From NCBI GenBank assembly GCA_002483365.1, contig DLHT01000007.1, positions 1-64,000 of the forward strand: a stretch of DNA of 64,000 nucleotides. Reading direction: 5' to 3'. The notes beneath the pieces are model-generated. The model saw only the letters and a program-made list of their open reading frames with translations, had not been told where the DNA came from and ran no database searches. The position numbers were made by a program, and so were the translations under genes. Origin of the DNA: Cellvibrio sp. UBA7661 (GTDB taxonomy: Bacteria > Pseudomonadota > Gammaproteobacteria > Pseudomonadales > Cellvibrionaceae). Positions 19,014-27,631 of the stretch are shown here, one piece after another. The stretch's first letter is position 1; each line of letters starts with the position of its first letter.

Positions 19014-20171
19014 TTACTCAATCACCTTCACATCTTTACCCGGCCAGAGGCGGTCGATCCCTTCCAGAACCACTTGTTCGCTCTCTTTTAATCCCTCTAA
19101 TACCGCAATCCGGTCGGCTTCTACCGCGCCGAGTTTGATTGGGCGCATCTGCGCTTTGCCATCATCAATGGTGTATACATAGGTGCCTTTACTGCCGTAT
19201 TGCACTGCATCGGTTGGAATGGTGATCGCGCCGTCCAGCGTTTGCAGGTGCAGGCGCGCATTGATGAATTGGTTGGGGAAGAGGCTGTCGTCGTTATTAG
19301 CGAACTCCGCTTTCAAGCGCAGGGTGCCAGTGGCGGAGTCGATCTGGTTATCCAGCGTGGTCAGTGTGCCGGTGGATAACAGGCTTTGCTCGCTGCGGTC
19401 CCAGGCTTCTACCGCAAGGGCTTGCTTGGCTGCCAGTGCGGCATTGTGAGCCGCACGCACGGCGATCAATTGATTTTCCGGAATAGTAAAAATCACCGAA
19501 ATCGGTTGGGTTTGGGTAATGGTGACCAAGCCATTGCTGTCGTTGGCATTCACCAAGTTACCCACGTCCACTTTGCGCAAACCGGTGCGGCCAGAAATAG
19601 GAGCGGTAATGCGCGTGTAGGACAGTTGCAGGCGTGCATCTTCCAGTTGCGCCGAGTGGCTTTTTAAGGTGCCGCGCAATTGCTCTACCAAGGCTTTTTG
19701 TTTGTCGTGTTGTTGTTTGGCGATGGAGTTTTTTGTCAGCAACTGCTCATACAGTGCCAAATCATCTTCCGCATTTTTTAATTGGGCTTTGGTTTCCTGT
19801 AGCGCACCTTGCGCTTGTTGGAGTTTTACCTGATAAGGCGCGGGGTCGATTTCTGCCAGCACATCACCCGCTTTCACAAATTGCCCTTCGGTAAATTCCA
19901 CACTCAGGATTGGCCCACCCACACGCGGGCGAACCGTCACGGTATTTAACGGGCTGACACTGCCAATCGCTTTTACGTGCACTTTTAAATCGCTTTTTGC
20001 CACTGTCACCACATGCACTGGCGTTGGCCCCATCCAGGGGTTAGGTGGCGGCGGCCCTTTTTTATCGGGTGTGCGAATGCCAAAAAACCACACCAATAAC
20101 AGCACCACAACAACAACCAAACCCAACAGCCAACGCTGGCCGCGCGACAGGCGATTTACAGAAGCAAACAT
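19014..20171 (-). CDS. RND efflux periplasmic adaptor (MdtA/MuxA-like membrane fusion protein)
   Basis: About 385 residues. It has an N-terminal membrane anchor (LLGLVVVVVLLLVWFF), a proline-rich stretch, a lipoyl/biotinyl-like half-motif (VEFTEGQFVKAGDVLAEID), an alpha-helical hairpin (about 115-180), the second lipoyl half (ITAPISGRTGLRKVDVGN), then beta-barrel and membrane-proximal domains. It bridges the RND pump and an outer-membrane channel. The ATG at 20171 has a GGATG-like site upstream; the ATG four codons earlier (20183) has none, so the shorter start is preferred with modest certainty. First gene of the three-gene operon. No outer-membrane factor gene is present in the window. Confidence 0.88.
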   Translation of the reverse strand: MFASVNRLSRGQRWLLGLVVVVVLLLVWFFGIRTPDKKGPPPPNPWMGPTPVHVVTVAKSDLKVHVKAIGSVSPLNTVTVRPRVGGPILSVEFTEGQFVKAGDVLAEIDPAPYQVKLQQAQGALQETKAQLKNAEDDLALYEQLLTKNSIAKQQHDKQKALVEQLRGTLKSHSAQLEDARLQLSYTRITAPISGRTGLRKVDVGNLVNANDSNGLVTITQTQPISVIFTIPENQLIAVRAAHNAALAAKQALAVEAWDRSEQSLLSTGTLTTLDNQIDSATGTLRLKAEFANNDDSLFPNQFINARLHLQTLDGAITIPTDAVQYGSKGTYVYTIDDGKAQMRPIKLGAVEADRIAVLEGLKESEQVVLEGIDRLWPGKDVKVIE

Positions 20172-20464
20172 GAACACATCCATTAGTTGATTATTTAACG
20201 CAGAAACGCGCCCTTAGTCGGTGCTTGATGTTGCACACCTGTAGAAATGACGCATGTAATTGCAGGCTAGTATGCAGGGGGTATGCCTGCAATGGGTTTT
20301 ACATTTCTCGACGTTTGTGCAGCAAATGCATGTGATTTCTTCACAAAAGTCCTGTTGCTTTTCACACACAAGGATGTTGGTTTTGAGGCGTAGTATGAAG
20401 TGAGTGGTAGTTGTGCCACACACCTTGTCATACAGGGTTCGCCATTTTTCAAAAGGATCTTCCC

Positions 20465-22714
20465 ATGAAAAACACATCCAAACCTATTCTGATTCCGTTG
20501 CGCTTTAGTGAAAAACCCGCGCAAGACCTCTCACTCGTCGCTTTTTTGTTTTCGCGCAGTGGAAAACTGTTAGAGAAAACTGCGCTGCGTGGCGATTCAA
20601 TTGAATTCAAAACAGCGGACAATAACCCGCGGCTGTATAAAATTTTTGTTGCACCGGCAGATGATAAAACGATAGATGGCATTACTGGCCTGCCGGAGTT
20701 GGAGCGGTTCAATCCATTTGAAGTGGTATTGGATGTGAATCGCGAGGGAATCATTAATCCGGTTTTGATTCCCAATGAATATCCCCTGTTGTGGTTGCGC
20801 CGCTCATGCCGTGTGCGCGGCCGCGTGATTAAAAATTTCTCGCTCGGCACCCTCACACAAGATCGCGGTATTTGCCATGCGCGCGTGCATATCTGCGAGG
20901 TGGACCGTATTCGTCTGCTGATTGAAAAAATTCCTGATCGCATCATCATTAAAATTCCGGAACTGGTGATTCATCCCGAGTGGCCATTTCCCATTCCTGA
21001 ACCTGAACCGTTTAACCGATTGGGTTCGTTAACCGAGAAGTTTGATCCTCCACAACCTTTGCCTTGGCGTTTTGGTTTTGATGCGGCTTCTGAATTTGCT
21101 GCGCGTCAGTCTGAGCCGCTTAAAAATGTTTTGACTAATGAAAATGCACCGGAAGAATTGCGTGAGGTGCAATCGGTATTGTTGTCATCGCCCAGGATTC
21201 TTAGCCAATTAAATTCCGGCAATGTAGCGGCCATCCGCAAAACGCTGGTGGAAAATTTTGCGATTTTCCATCCATATTTTTGCCATGTACCCTGGTTGTG
21301 GCCGTATTTTTATCGCTACGATGAAGTGGCCTTGGCGTACACCGATTTAAACGGCGCATTCGATGTCACCTTCCGTTACTGGAATACGGGTGATAAACCC
21401 GATTTATATTTTTGGGTGGAATATTTGATCGACGGTGTGTGGACCACCGTATACAAACCCTCAGTCCCCTGTAACACCTATTGGGATTATCTGTGCGGCA
21501 GTGCTGTCACTATTCGTGTGACTGATCCACGCGTGCGTTGGGAATGCAACGATATTCTCGATGGCGATATTGTGTGGATCAAAACCATCGGTTCAAGTGC
21601 GAGCGTAAGCCATATCAAGCAACAGGATCAGTATTCAGTTATTCAAGGAAAATTATTTAATCACGTCGGCCTGAGCGATGTATTTATGAGTGGCGGTAGC
21701 AGCGCGCTGGATAATTATCGCCGCCCGTTTGGTGGCACGCTCAATTTTGTGGTGCAGTTTGGCAGCGGCTTGCCCGCGAATGGAATGTATTACTACCGCT
21801 GGAGTTATCGCCAGTTGCGCAATGCCGATTTATCCAATGCACCAGCGGCTGCGCTTGCATCGCTGCATAAAGGTCAGGCGTTACACAAAGCCTACACCTA
21901 CGAATATTTTGATGCGCTGGGCCATAAACATTTTGGCCAAAATACCTTTAAGTTGGGGCCAGTCGCGCTCAATGGTGAAGATGACCTTTATGTTATTCCG
22001 CCTGCGTTTCCGTCATCCAGCCCGGTGAATGCAACAGAATTGAGCCCGCTGTGGGATCAGAACACTATCACCGCGAGTGTAGATTCAACGCAATTTGCCG
22101 ATGGCCTTTATGAATTTGTATTGGAATTGTTTGATGCCAATGGCGTGAAATTGGCGGCAATTCCCAAACAGATTTTCCAGGTGCCGCACTACACCAGTTT
22201 TGCACCATCGGTGAATGCTGCGGATGACTATTTATTGCTGAATGGTGCCAATGCCCGTGGATTTACCATGAAAGCGCGCGTGGATAACCAGCGCTGCGAA
22301 GCGACGGTTTATAAAATCAAAGTCAACGGCAGCGAAGCGACCTCGGATTGTTGCGGTTTTGTGCCTTATCCACCCAATGCCAATATTGAAGTCGCGTTCC
22401 GTGCTTACCACCCACACAATTTTGCGACATTTAATTTTGTGGTGAATAAAGGTACGTGTAACGATGCCATCCAGCAAGGGTTTACCAACGCCAGTGGCAT
22501 GGTGATTGGCAATGCCGGTAATTACACACGCGACAGCGCCAGTATTTATCGCGAAGGTTTTTCGCCTGCGCAATTATTGGGTATGTGTGTTGCGGGGGGC
22601 AAAGCGGCGTTTGCGGAGCATGTCTATGTCTCGGCATTGGCGACTAATGGTTATGATCGTTTGTCGTATTTGGATGCATCAGACCTTGCGGCCTTTGCGC
22701 TTGAACCGCTGTAA
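20465..22714 (+). CDS. Unrecognised 749-residue protein with a possible split transthyretin-like domain
   Basis: I do not recognise the family. The start at 20465 has AAAGGAT 6 bases upstream. There is no signal peptide or membrane helix. Residues about 1-115 look like a beta-rich domain. VRGRVIKN (about 117-124), the beta strands after it, and ALAYTDLNGAFDVTFRYW (about 295-312) resemble the two halves of a carboxypeptidase-regulatory-like fold with a helical insertion (about 215-285) between them. Residues 320-749 are rich in aromatic residues and in Asn/Gly turns, suggesting further beta sandwiches. There are many cysteines, several paired (RCEA..., DCCGF). It stands alone, divergent from the efflux operon, with its own terminator. 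A structural or surface-associated role is possible, but no function is claimed. Confidence 0.75.
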   Translation: MKNTSKPILIPLRFSEKPAQDLSLVAFLFSRSGKLLEKTALRGDSIEFKTADNNPRLYKIFVAPADDKTIDGITGLPELERFNPFEVVLDVNREGIINPVLIPNEYPLLWLRRSCRVRGRVIKNFSLGTLTQDRGICHARVHICEVDRIRLLIEKIPDRIIIKIPELVIHPEWPFPIPEPEPFNRLGSLTEKFDPPQPLPWRFGFDAASEFAARQSEPLKNVLTNENAPEELREVQSVLLSSPRILSQLNSGNVAAIRKTLVENFAIFHPYFCHVPWLWPYFYRYDEVALAYTDLNGAFDVTFRYWNTGDKPDLYFWVEYLIDGVWTTVYKPSVPCNTYWDYLCGSAVTIRVTDPRVRWECNDILDGDIVWIKTIGSSASVSHIKQQDQYSVIQGKLFNHVGLSDVFMSGGSSALDNYRRPFGGTLNFVVQFGSGLPANGMYYYRWSYRQLRNADLSNAPAAALASLHKGQALHKAYTYEYFDALGHKHFGQNTFKLGPVALNGEDDLYVIPPAFPSSSPVNATELSPLWDQNTITASVDSTQFADGLYEFVLELFDANGVKLAAIPKQIFQVPHYTSFAPSVNAADDYLLLNGANARGFTMKARVDNQRCEATVYKIKVNGSEATSDCCGFVPYPPNANIEVAFRAYHPHNFATFNFVVNKGTCNDAIQQGFTNASGMVIGNAGNYTRDSASIYREGFSPAQLLGMCVAGGKAAFAEHVYVSALATNGYDRLSYLDASDLAAFALEPL

Positions 22715-22729
22715 AACAACATCGCTAAT

Positions 22730-22768
22730 AACGGGTTAGTGCAAATTGCATTAACCCGTTTTTTATTT
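22730..22768 (+). terminator. Intrinsic terminator after the 749-residue protein gene
   Basis: Stem AACGGGTTA (22730-22738) with TAACCCGTT (22752-22760), extendable inward by G-T and Watson-Crick pairs, followed by TTTTTATTT. Confidence 0.85.
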
Positions 22769-22825
22769 AAACGTATTAGGTTAGATAAGTATTTAAAATC
22801 CTTAGGCAACTGCTTTTTTGAATGG

Positions 22826-23044
22826 TTACAGTTTGTTGCGAAGTGCGAAGAGTAAACTTCCAAACAATAAACAGCCAATGCCCAAGACGACGGGGAAATT
22901 AATATGTTCATCACTCATCACGTGAGTTTTTAATGAGCTTTCGTCTAAGGTTTTGATTTCTGTCGTTTGATGTATGTTTCCATAAATCAAACCTATTGCT
23001 CCTATGCAAAGCAGGATAATAGATAGCCTTTTGGTGGTATTCAT
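22826..23044 (-). CDS. Small two-helix membrane protein
   Basis: 72 residues: an N-terminal helix (about 7-23, SIILLCIGAIGLIYG), a polar loop of about 27 residues and a second helix (about 50-68, VVLGIGCLLFGSLLFA). The layout resembles DUF3185-type small inner-membrane proteins, but I cannot confirm the family. It belongs to the envelope-stress island, next to another tiny membrane protein on the same strand. AAGG lies about 10 bases upstream of the ATG. Confidence 0.6.
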   Translation of the reverse strand: MNTTKRLSIILLCIGAIGLIYGNIHQTTEIKTLDESSLKTHVMSDEHINFPVVLGIGCLLFGSLLFALRNKL

Positions 23045-23083
23045 AATGGTAAAGCCTTGAATATAAAATTAGCGGCAGATGTA

Positions 23084-23221
23084 TCAGATACGATGTAGGT
23101 GCCGTGCACGTGCCAGCAGTGCAATAAGTGATGTCACCACTAAAAAGCCTAAAAAGCCGTTTAATCCATATAGCGATGAAAATACAATCGTACCCATAAT
23201 AATGATAATAAAAACAATCAT
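23084..23221 (-). CDS. 45-residue membrane protein
   Basis: A very short gene: 45 residues, almost all one or two hydrophobic helices (IVFIIIIMGTIVFSSLYG and FLGFLVVTSLIALLA) with a basic C-terminus (RARHLHRI). The ATG at 23219-23221 is preceded by AGGGAG at good spacing, which is the main support for it being real. It lies 39 bases upstream of the 72-residue membrane protein on the same strand, so the two may be co-transcribed, and is divergent from the Crp/Fnr-type regulator. No family recognised. Confidence 0.55.
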   Translation of the reverse strand: MIVFIIIIMGTIVFSSLYGLNGFLGFLVVTSLIALLARARHLHRI

Positions 23222-23358
23222 ATCTATCTCCCTGTAAAAGAATAATAATGTCTGCCTGTGTTTGATTGCGGTCTGTTCGATAGCGTACATAGAAGGTTTC
23301 ATAATTGACGTATATTTGCGCGCGAACACATGGTTCTTATTCCAAAGGAGCGTCAACT

Positions 23359-24138
23359 ATGCCTCAGTCACCTAAGCCACAGTTCAATCATTTGCTCGCT
23401 GCATTACCTTCAGGTGTATTTCAACGGCTGGTGCCTAATCTTGAATTGGTTTCTCTCCCTTTGGGGAAAGTGCTATATGAATCGGGTGATACATTGCGGC
23501 ACGTTTACTTTCCGGTTGATTGCATAGTGTCGCTCTTGTATGTAATGGAAAATGGTGCGTCTGCTGAAATTTCTGTGGTGGGAAGAGAGGGTATTATTGG
23601 TGTTGCTTTGTTTATGGGAGGTGAAAGCACTACCAGTCGAGCCATCATCCAAAGTGGTGGCTATGCATATCGTTTGCTTGCCTATAAGTTTAAGGACGAA
23701 TTTAACCGCCACACAGAACTATTAATGTTGTTATTGCGCTACACACAGTCGCTCATTACACAAATGGCACAAACTGCAGTGTGCAACCGGCATCACTCAA
23801 TAGACCAACAGTTGTGCCGTTGGTTGTTGTTGTCGCTTGATCGTTTGCCCGATAACCACATCACCATGACACAAGAGCTGATTGCCAATATGCTCGGTGT
23901 GCGGCGTGAAGGTGTGACGGAAGCGGCAGGTAAACTCCAAAAACTGGGTGTGATTGAATATTCACGTGGCAAGATTACAGTATTGGATCGCTACAGCCTT
24001 GAACAATTAAGTTGTGAATGTTATGCAGTTGTGAAAAAAGAAACTGACCGGCTACTGCCTTGCCCTTTAACACTCGGTACATCTCTGCGCCAGGCGACCA
24101 TGCCTCGTGTAGTCAGGATGCCTCCCTGTGTAAAGTGA
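23359..24138 (+). CDS. Crp/Fnr-type transcriptional regulator
   Basis: 259 residues from the ATG at 23359, chosen for AAGGAG 6 bases upstream. An N-terminal cyclic-nucleotide-binding-like beta roll (about 20-130) and dimer helix (about 125-155) precede a winged helix-turn-helix (about 170-230, with ITMTQELIANMLGVRREGVTEA). The N-terminal Fnr-type iron-sulfur cysteine cluster is absent, and I see no canonical cAMP-pocket signature, so the signal is unknown. A related regulator lies at 26590-27318 on the other strand. The surrounding stress-type envelope genes are the likely targets, inferred only from position. Confidence 0.88.
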   Translation: MPQSPKPQFNHLLAALPSGVFQRLVPNLELVSLPLGKVLYESGDTLRHVYFPVDCIVSLLYVMENGASAEISVVGREGIIGVALFMGGESTTSRAIIQSGGYAYRLLAYKFKDEFNRHTELLMLLLRYTQSLITQMAQTAVCNRHHSIDQQLCRWLLLSLDRLPDNHITMTQELIANMLGVRREGVTEAAGKLQKLGVIEYSRGKITVLDRYSLEQLSCECYAVVKKETDRLLPCPLTLGTSLRQATMPRVVRMPPCVK

Positions 24139-24162
24139 TGTGTGTTCCTTACATCACTTTAC
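24130..24162. terminator. 12-bp inverted repeat over the regulator's stop codon
   Basis: GTAAAGTGATGT (24130-24141) and its exact reverse complement (24151-24162) flank a 9-base loop; CTTATT follows. The poor T tract makes it only a possible terminator. Confidence 0.45.
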
Positions 24163-24448
24163 CTTATTCCCTGTTCAACACCTGTGCGCATCCTGCGCAC
24201 TATGAAGAATGTATGCAACTAATTCCTTTTAGTAATCCGCATGCCAATGTAAAAGGGTTCCTTTGAGTGATTAGCCTGATTAGCCTGATTAGTCTATTGG
24301 TGTTGTTATCGCTTATCAGTACGCAAGCACACATAATAATTTAAATTTTATTATTATGATTTTCTTTTGTGCAATGTCGAACAGATGGCGATTGATTAAA
24401 TCTCTAAAATAAAAAACGAAATAACATCATTCATGCTTGGAGCTTGTC
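24139..24448. other. Intergenic region with a 9-bp tandem triplication
   Basis: 310 bases between the Crp/Fnr gene and the BON lipoprotein gene. It contains the inverted repeat at 24130-24162 and three head-to-tail copies of TGATTAGCC at 24268-24294 (the third ending TC). The part from 24330 on is AT-rich and probably holds the promoter of the BON gene. Confidence 0.5.
24268..24294. repeat. Three tandem copies of TGATTAGCC
   Basis: 24268-24276 and 24277-24285 are identical; 24286-24294 ends in TC. About 155 bases before the BON lipoprotein start. Could be a slippage product or a protein-binding array. Confidence 0.6.
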
Positions 24449-24778
24449 ATGAAATTATTTAATTTTAATACAACTAAAATACTGGGTTTTAGTATTGCTT
24501 TTTCTGTATTGCTAATGGCGTTTGTGGGATGTGCATCAACACCAAAAAATGCCAGTATGGGCGAATATATTGATGATAGTGTTATTACCACAAAAGTAAA
24601 AGCAGCCATATTAAATGACAAAGAATTGAAAGTGATGGAGGTAAATGTTGAAACTTTCAAGGGCGTTGTTCAGCTAAGTGGTTTTGTGAATTCCCAGGGT
24701 GATATCAGAAGGGCAGCCAAAGTGGCAAGTGAAGTGAAGGGTGTAAAATCCGTTAAAAATGACATGCGAATAAAATAA
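24449..24778 (+). CDS. BON-domain lipoprotein (OsmY-like)
   Basis: 109 residues. The ATG at 24449 has TTGGAG 7 bases upstream. A signal peptide with lipobox (LMAFVGC, Cys at about 27) predicts a lipid-anchored periplasmic or outer-membrane protein. One BON domain fills the rest (about 45-109): ITTKVKAAILND at the start, the GVVQLSGFVNS core and VKSVKNDM at the end. BON proteins bind phospholipid and are induced by osmotic and envelope stress. The gene is followed at 190 bases by the OmpA-like gene. Confidence 0.88.
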   Translation: MKLFNFNTTKILGFSIAFSVLLMAFVGCASTPKNASMGEYIDDSVITTKVKAAILNDKELKVMEVNVETFKGVVQLSGFVNSQGDIRRAAKVASEVKGVKSVKNDMRIK

Positions 24779-24968
24779 TAAGGCACAAAAATTTTTTTAT
24801 AAAAACCAAAAAACGGAGCCTGCGGATATGCTGTTTGTATCCCAGCGCACCGACTTTTCGGGTGATAACTCTGACACTGTATGTCGAAAAAGCCGCTCAA
24901 ATTGTTGGGCCTAAGGTCGGACTGCGCAACCTGCGCAATCATAGACGGCACACCTCCCGGAGTTATCA

Positions 24969-26477
24969 ATGAAACGTTTTCAATTTTATCCATCAATTTT
25001 CTTGCCTGTACCAACACGTTTGGCAATCGCTATCAGTGTAATAACGATGTCAGGCAGCCCACTATTATTAGCGCAAGGCGCAACTCGCCATGATCTAAAC
25101 TCAAATTGGTATGGCGGTTTTAATATTGGCCACACCTACGAGAGCATTAATGATGGCGCTATTGCTAATCACGAGTTGGGCGGTGGCCTGACAACAATTA
25201 CCGACGATGACCGTGATAATGGTTACAAGCTATTTGCAGGTTATCTTATCAACGATATCTTTTTATTGGAGGCTGGTTATTTTGACTTGGGCCAATTTGG
25301 TTCGAGAGCAACAAAAACAAATATTAGTACGCTGCAAAGCAGAACCAAAACCAAGGGTTTTTCTCTTGATGTGCTAGGTTCATTACCGCTAACGGAAAAA
25401 TTTTCAGCGTTTGCGCGAGTTGGGGTGCATTACAGCGAAGTAAAAAATCGATTTCAAGGTATAAGTAATCTGGTGGCTATCAATCATCATCACCGCGAGC
25501 GTGATGTGAATTTTAAATGGGGTGGTGGTTTGCAGTATGACTTTACCGCTAAATTCGGCATGCGTATTGAGGCAGAACGTTACGCTATTAATGACACTAT
25601 GAATAATAATGGCAGCATCAATTTTTATTCATTGGGTATCGTTTACCGTTTTGGGAGTCAACACCCTACAAGGACGCAATTGATCAGCAATCGGGATATG
25701 CCGGATACTAGTATTGACCCACCGACATTAGAAGAGTATTGCAGTATGTTGGATATCCAGTTTGAAATTAATAATGCCGATATTCAGCGTGAAGATTTTG
25801 AGCGGCTTTCTGTGGTCGGTATATTTCTAGCAAAGTATCCGGAGGCCTCTGTTGTTATTGAGGGTCATACAGACAATGTAGGCTCTCCTGAAGATAATCA
25901 AGCCTTATCGCGTCATCGGGCAGAAAGTGTATTGTCGTATTTAGTAAAGGATCAGGGTGTGGATCGCGCGCGATTATTGGCAGTCGGCTTTGGTGATACG
26001 CGCCCAATAGCAAGTAATGCTACCGAGGAAGGCAAGCGCGCCAATCGCCGTATCAATACTGTTATCAGTTGCGTGAATGATATAGAAGGTTTATCCCCTG
26101 CTGCTGCACGCATGACAATGGCTATGTTGATGGAATTTGATGTCAACAGTGCAGTAGTCAAACCGCAATACCATAAAGAATTGGCAAAAGTCGCCAAATT
26201 TCTAAGAGAGAATCGTCGCGTTACCGCAACTGTCGAGGGACATACCGCAGGCCTTCAGGTGACTGTATCTAATTCTCATGAGATTTCTTTACGGCGCGCG
26301 CAAAACGTTGTTGATTATTTAGTCAATAGTGAAGGTATTGAGCGTGCACGGCTTACTGCAGAAGGCTTTGGGGAAAGTCGTCGTTTTTCCTACAATACCA
26401 GTCTTGGTCGGCAGCAAGAAAACCGTCGGGTCAATATTATTTTTACATATCCCAAAAATAGCCTTGCTAAACACTAA
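24969..26477 (+). CDS. OmpA-family outer-membrane protein with two tandem OmpA C-terminal domains
   Basis: 502 residues. After a signal peptide (cleaved near LLAQG, about 37) comes an eight-strand-type beta barrel (about 45-235, beginning NWYGGFNIGHTYE and ending NFYSLGIVYRFG). Two OmpA-like peptidoglycan-binding domains follow: the first about 250-365 (EGHTDNVGS ... SRHRAESV ... GKRANRRI), the second about 370-495 (EGHTAGLQ ... SLRRAQNV ... QQENRRVN). The second has Ala in place of the conserved Asp of HTD but keeps the Arg, so its grip on diaminopimelate may be weaker or changed. One such domain is usual; two are rare. CCCGGAG precedes the ATG. Confidence 0.88.
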   Translation: MKRFQFYPSIFLPVPTRLAIAISVITMSGSPLLLAQGATRHDLNSNWYGGFNIGHTYESINDGAIANHELGGGLTTITDDDRDNGYKLFAGYLINDIFLLEAGYFDLGQFGSRATKTNISTLQSRTKTKGFSLDVLGSLPLTEKFSAFARVGVHYSEVKNRFQGISNLVAINHHHRERDVNFKWGGGLQYDFTAKFGMRIEAERYAINDTMNNNGSINFYSLGIVYRFGSQHPTRTQLISNRDMPDTSIDPPTLEEYCSMLDIQFEINNADIQREDFERLSVVGIFLAKYPEASVVIEGHTDNVGSPEDNQALSRHRAESVLSYLVKDQGVDRARLLAVGFGDTRPIASNATEEGKRANRRINTVISCVNDIEGLSPAAARMTMAMLMEFDVNSAVVKPQYHKELAKVAKFLRENRRVTATVEGHTAGLQVTVSNSHEISLRRAQNVVDYLVNSEGIERARLTAEGFGESRRFSYNTSLGRQQENRRVNIIFTYPKNSLAKH

Positions 26478-26510
26478 TGAAGTGGAATGTTAGGATGTAT
26501 AGATATTTAT

Positions 26511-26537
26511 AAAAAACCAGCGCTATGCTGGTTTTTT
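26511..26537. terminator. Bidirectional intrinsic terminator
   Basis: An 11-bp stem AAAAAACCAGC / GCTGGTTTTTT with a 5-base loop, lying between the convergent OmpA-like gene and the second Crp/Fnr-type gene; U-rich on both strands. Confidence 0.88.
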
Positions 26538-26589
26538 ATATTTCATTTTTAGATCTGAAAATGTTCTTGCGATTCAATTTTATTAACCA

Positions 26590-27318
26590 TCAAGAAAATA
26601 TTTTCTCATAATCTTTGATCATTATTTGATAGCACTTGCATGAAGTTGCTTCCAATCCTTTTCTATTAAGAATGGTAATTTCACCGCGGTTGTAATGAAT
26701 AAGATTTTTGGCTTGCAATGCACCTGCAGCTATAGTGACGCCACTGCGGCGAACTCCAAGCATGTCGGCAAGAAATACTTGGGTTAAGTGTAATTGATCG
26801 GCGTAAGTGCGGTCATGGGTCATTAATAGCCAGCGAGCCAGACGCTGCTCTATTTCATGAAAATGGATGCAAGCCGCTGTTTTGATTAATTGCTCGAATA
26901 GCACATACATATAGCGGTTGAGGTGCTGCACCAGTCTTGGGGTCGCTTGTAATTCACGGCGGAGTTGTACTGGACTTAGGCGTAATGCTTCACCAGAGCC
27001 TTGTACCAAGGCGCGCATTGGCGTTGTGATGAGTCCCAGTGATACGGTTGCTCCCAGCATCCCCTCATTTCCAACTAAACTGATTTCCAGAGGCTTATGT
27101 CCCTCAATAGGCGTTACTGATGAAATAAAAGCGCTTAATGGAAAATACACATATTTCAGTGGCTTATCCGGTTCGCACAAAATGGTGCCGAATTTTAATG
27201 TGACTGGCTCGCAGATTTTCAACATATGTGTACGTAATTTTTCAGGTAGGCTGTCCAATAAACGATTAGTGGCTAGCTTGCGTGGATAAGTTTTTTTTAC
27301 GGTTGGATTAAATGACAT
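26590..27318 (-). CDS. Second Crp/Fnr-type transcriptional regulator
   Basis: 242 residues from the ATG at 27316-27318 (AAGG 8 bases upstream; the longer frame to 27372 has no site). It has the same architecture as the regulator at 23359: cyclic-nucleotide-binding-like beta roll (about 30-145), dimer helix, and winged helix-turn-helix (about 165-225, LHLTQVFLADMLGVRRSGVTIA). The shared phrases ISLVGNEG versus ISVVGREG and FLADMLGVRR versus LIANMLGVRR show the two are paralogous. No Fnr-type cysteine cluster. It is divergent from the PRC-barrel gene, which it may control. Confidence 0.87.
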   Translation of the reverse strand: MSFNPTVKKTYPRKLATNRLLDSLPEKLRTHMLKICEPVTLKFGTILCEPDKPLKYVYFPLSAFISSVTPIEGHKPLEISLVGNEGMLGATVSLGLITTPMRALVQGSGEALRLSPVQLRRELQATPRLVQHLNRYMYVLFEQLIKTAACIHFHEIEQRLARWLLMTHDRTYADQLHLTQVFLADMLGVRRSGVTIAAGALQAKNLIHYNRGEITILNRKGLEATSCKCYQIMIKDYEKIFS

Positions 27319-27631
27319 CACAGTAACCTTGGCACTCAATTTCCAATATGGCACAAGATCAGTGCTATGCAATCTTGCTGGTTCAGCATGTGATGAATAG
27401 ATTATGTTTTCTGTACGTCAGATTACAGAGAGTGCATTTTTTGTATATTTATGTATTTGAAAAATAGGTATTTCATTTTGTTGTGTGTGTTTACGAACTG
27501 ATGCGGAGATGCTGCTGTGGCAGAATTTTCCGTGATGACAGATGCGGAAAATGTTTTCAACAAATGCGAATGTTGGCAGTTACAACCATAAGGGTTGCTG
27601 TTTTTCGTTCGTTACACACCAAAAGGAAACT
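27319..27631. other. Divergent promoter region, no gene
   Basis: 313 bases between the Crp/Fnr-type gene and the PRC-barrel gene. I see no gene and no strong palindrome. The ribosome binding site AAAGGA is at 27621-27626. Confidence 0.45.

Noticed and set aside
20214..20524. Cys-rich minus-strand frames in the gap before the 749-residue protein gene
   Set aside because: They extend into the coding start of that gene on the opposite strand and have no ribosome binding site or recognisable pattern.
24881..25093. Frame overlapping the OmpA-like start
   Set aside because: Out of frame with the OmpA-like signal peptide and lacking start signals; the OmpA-like frame has CCCGGAG and a signal peptide.
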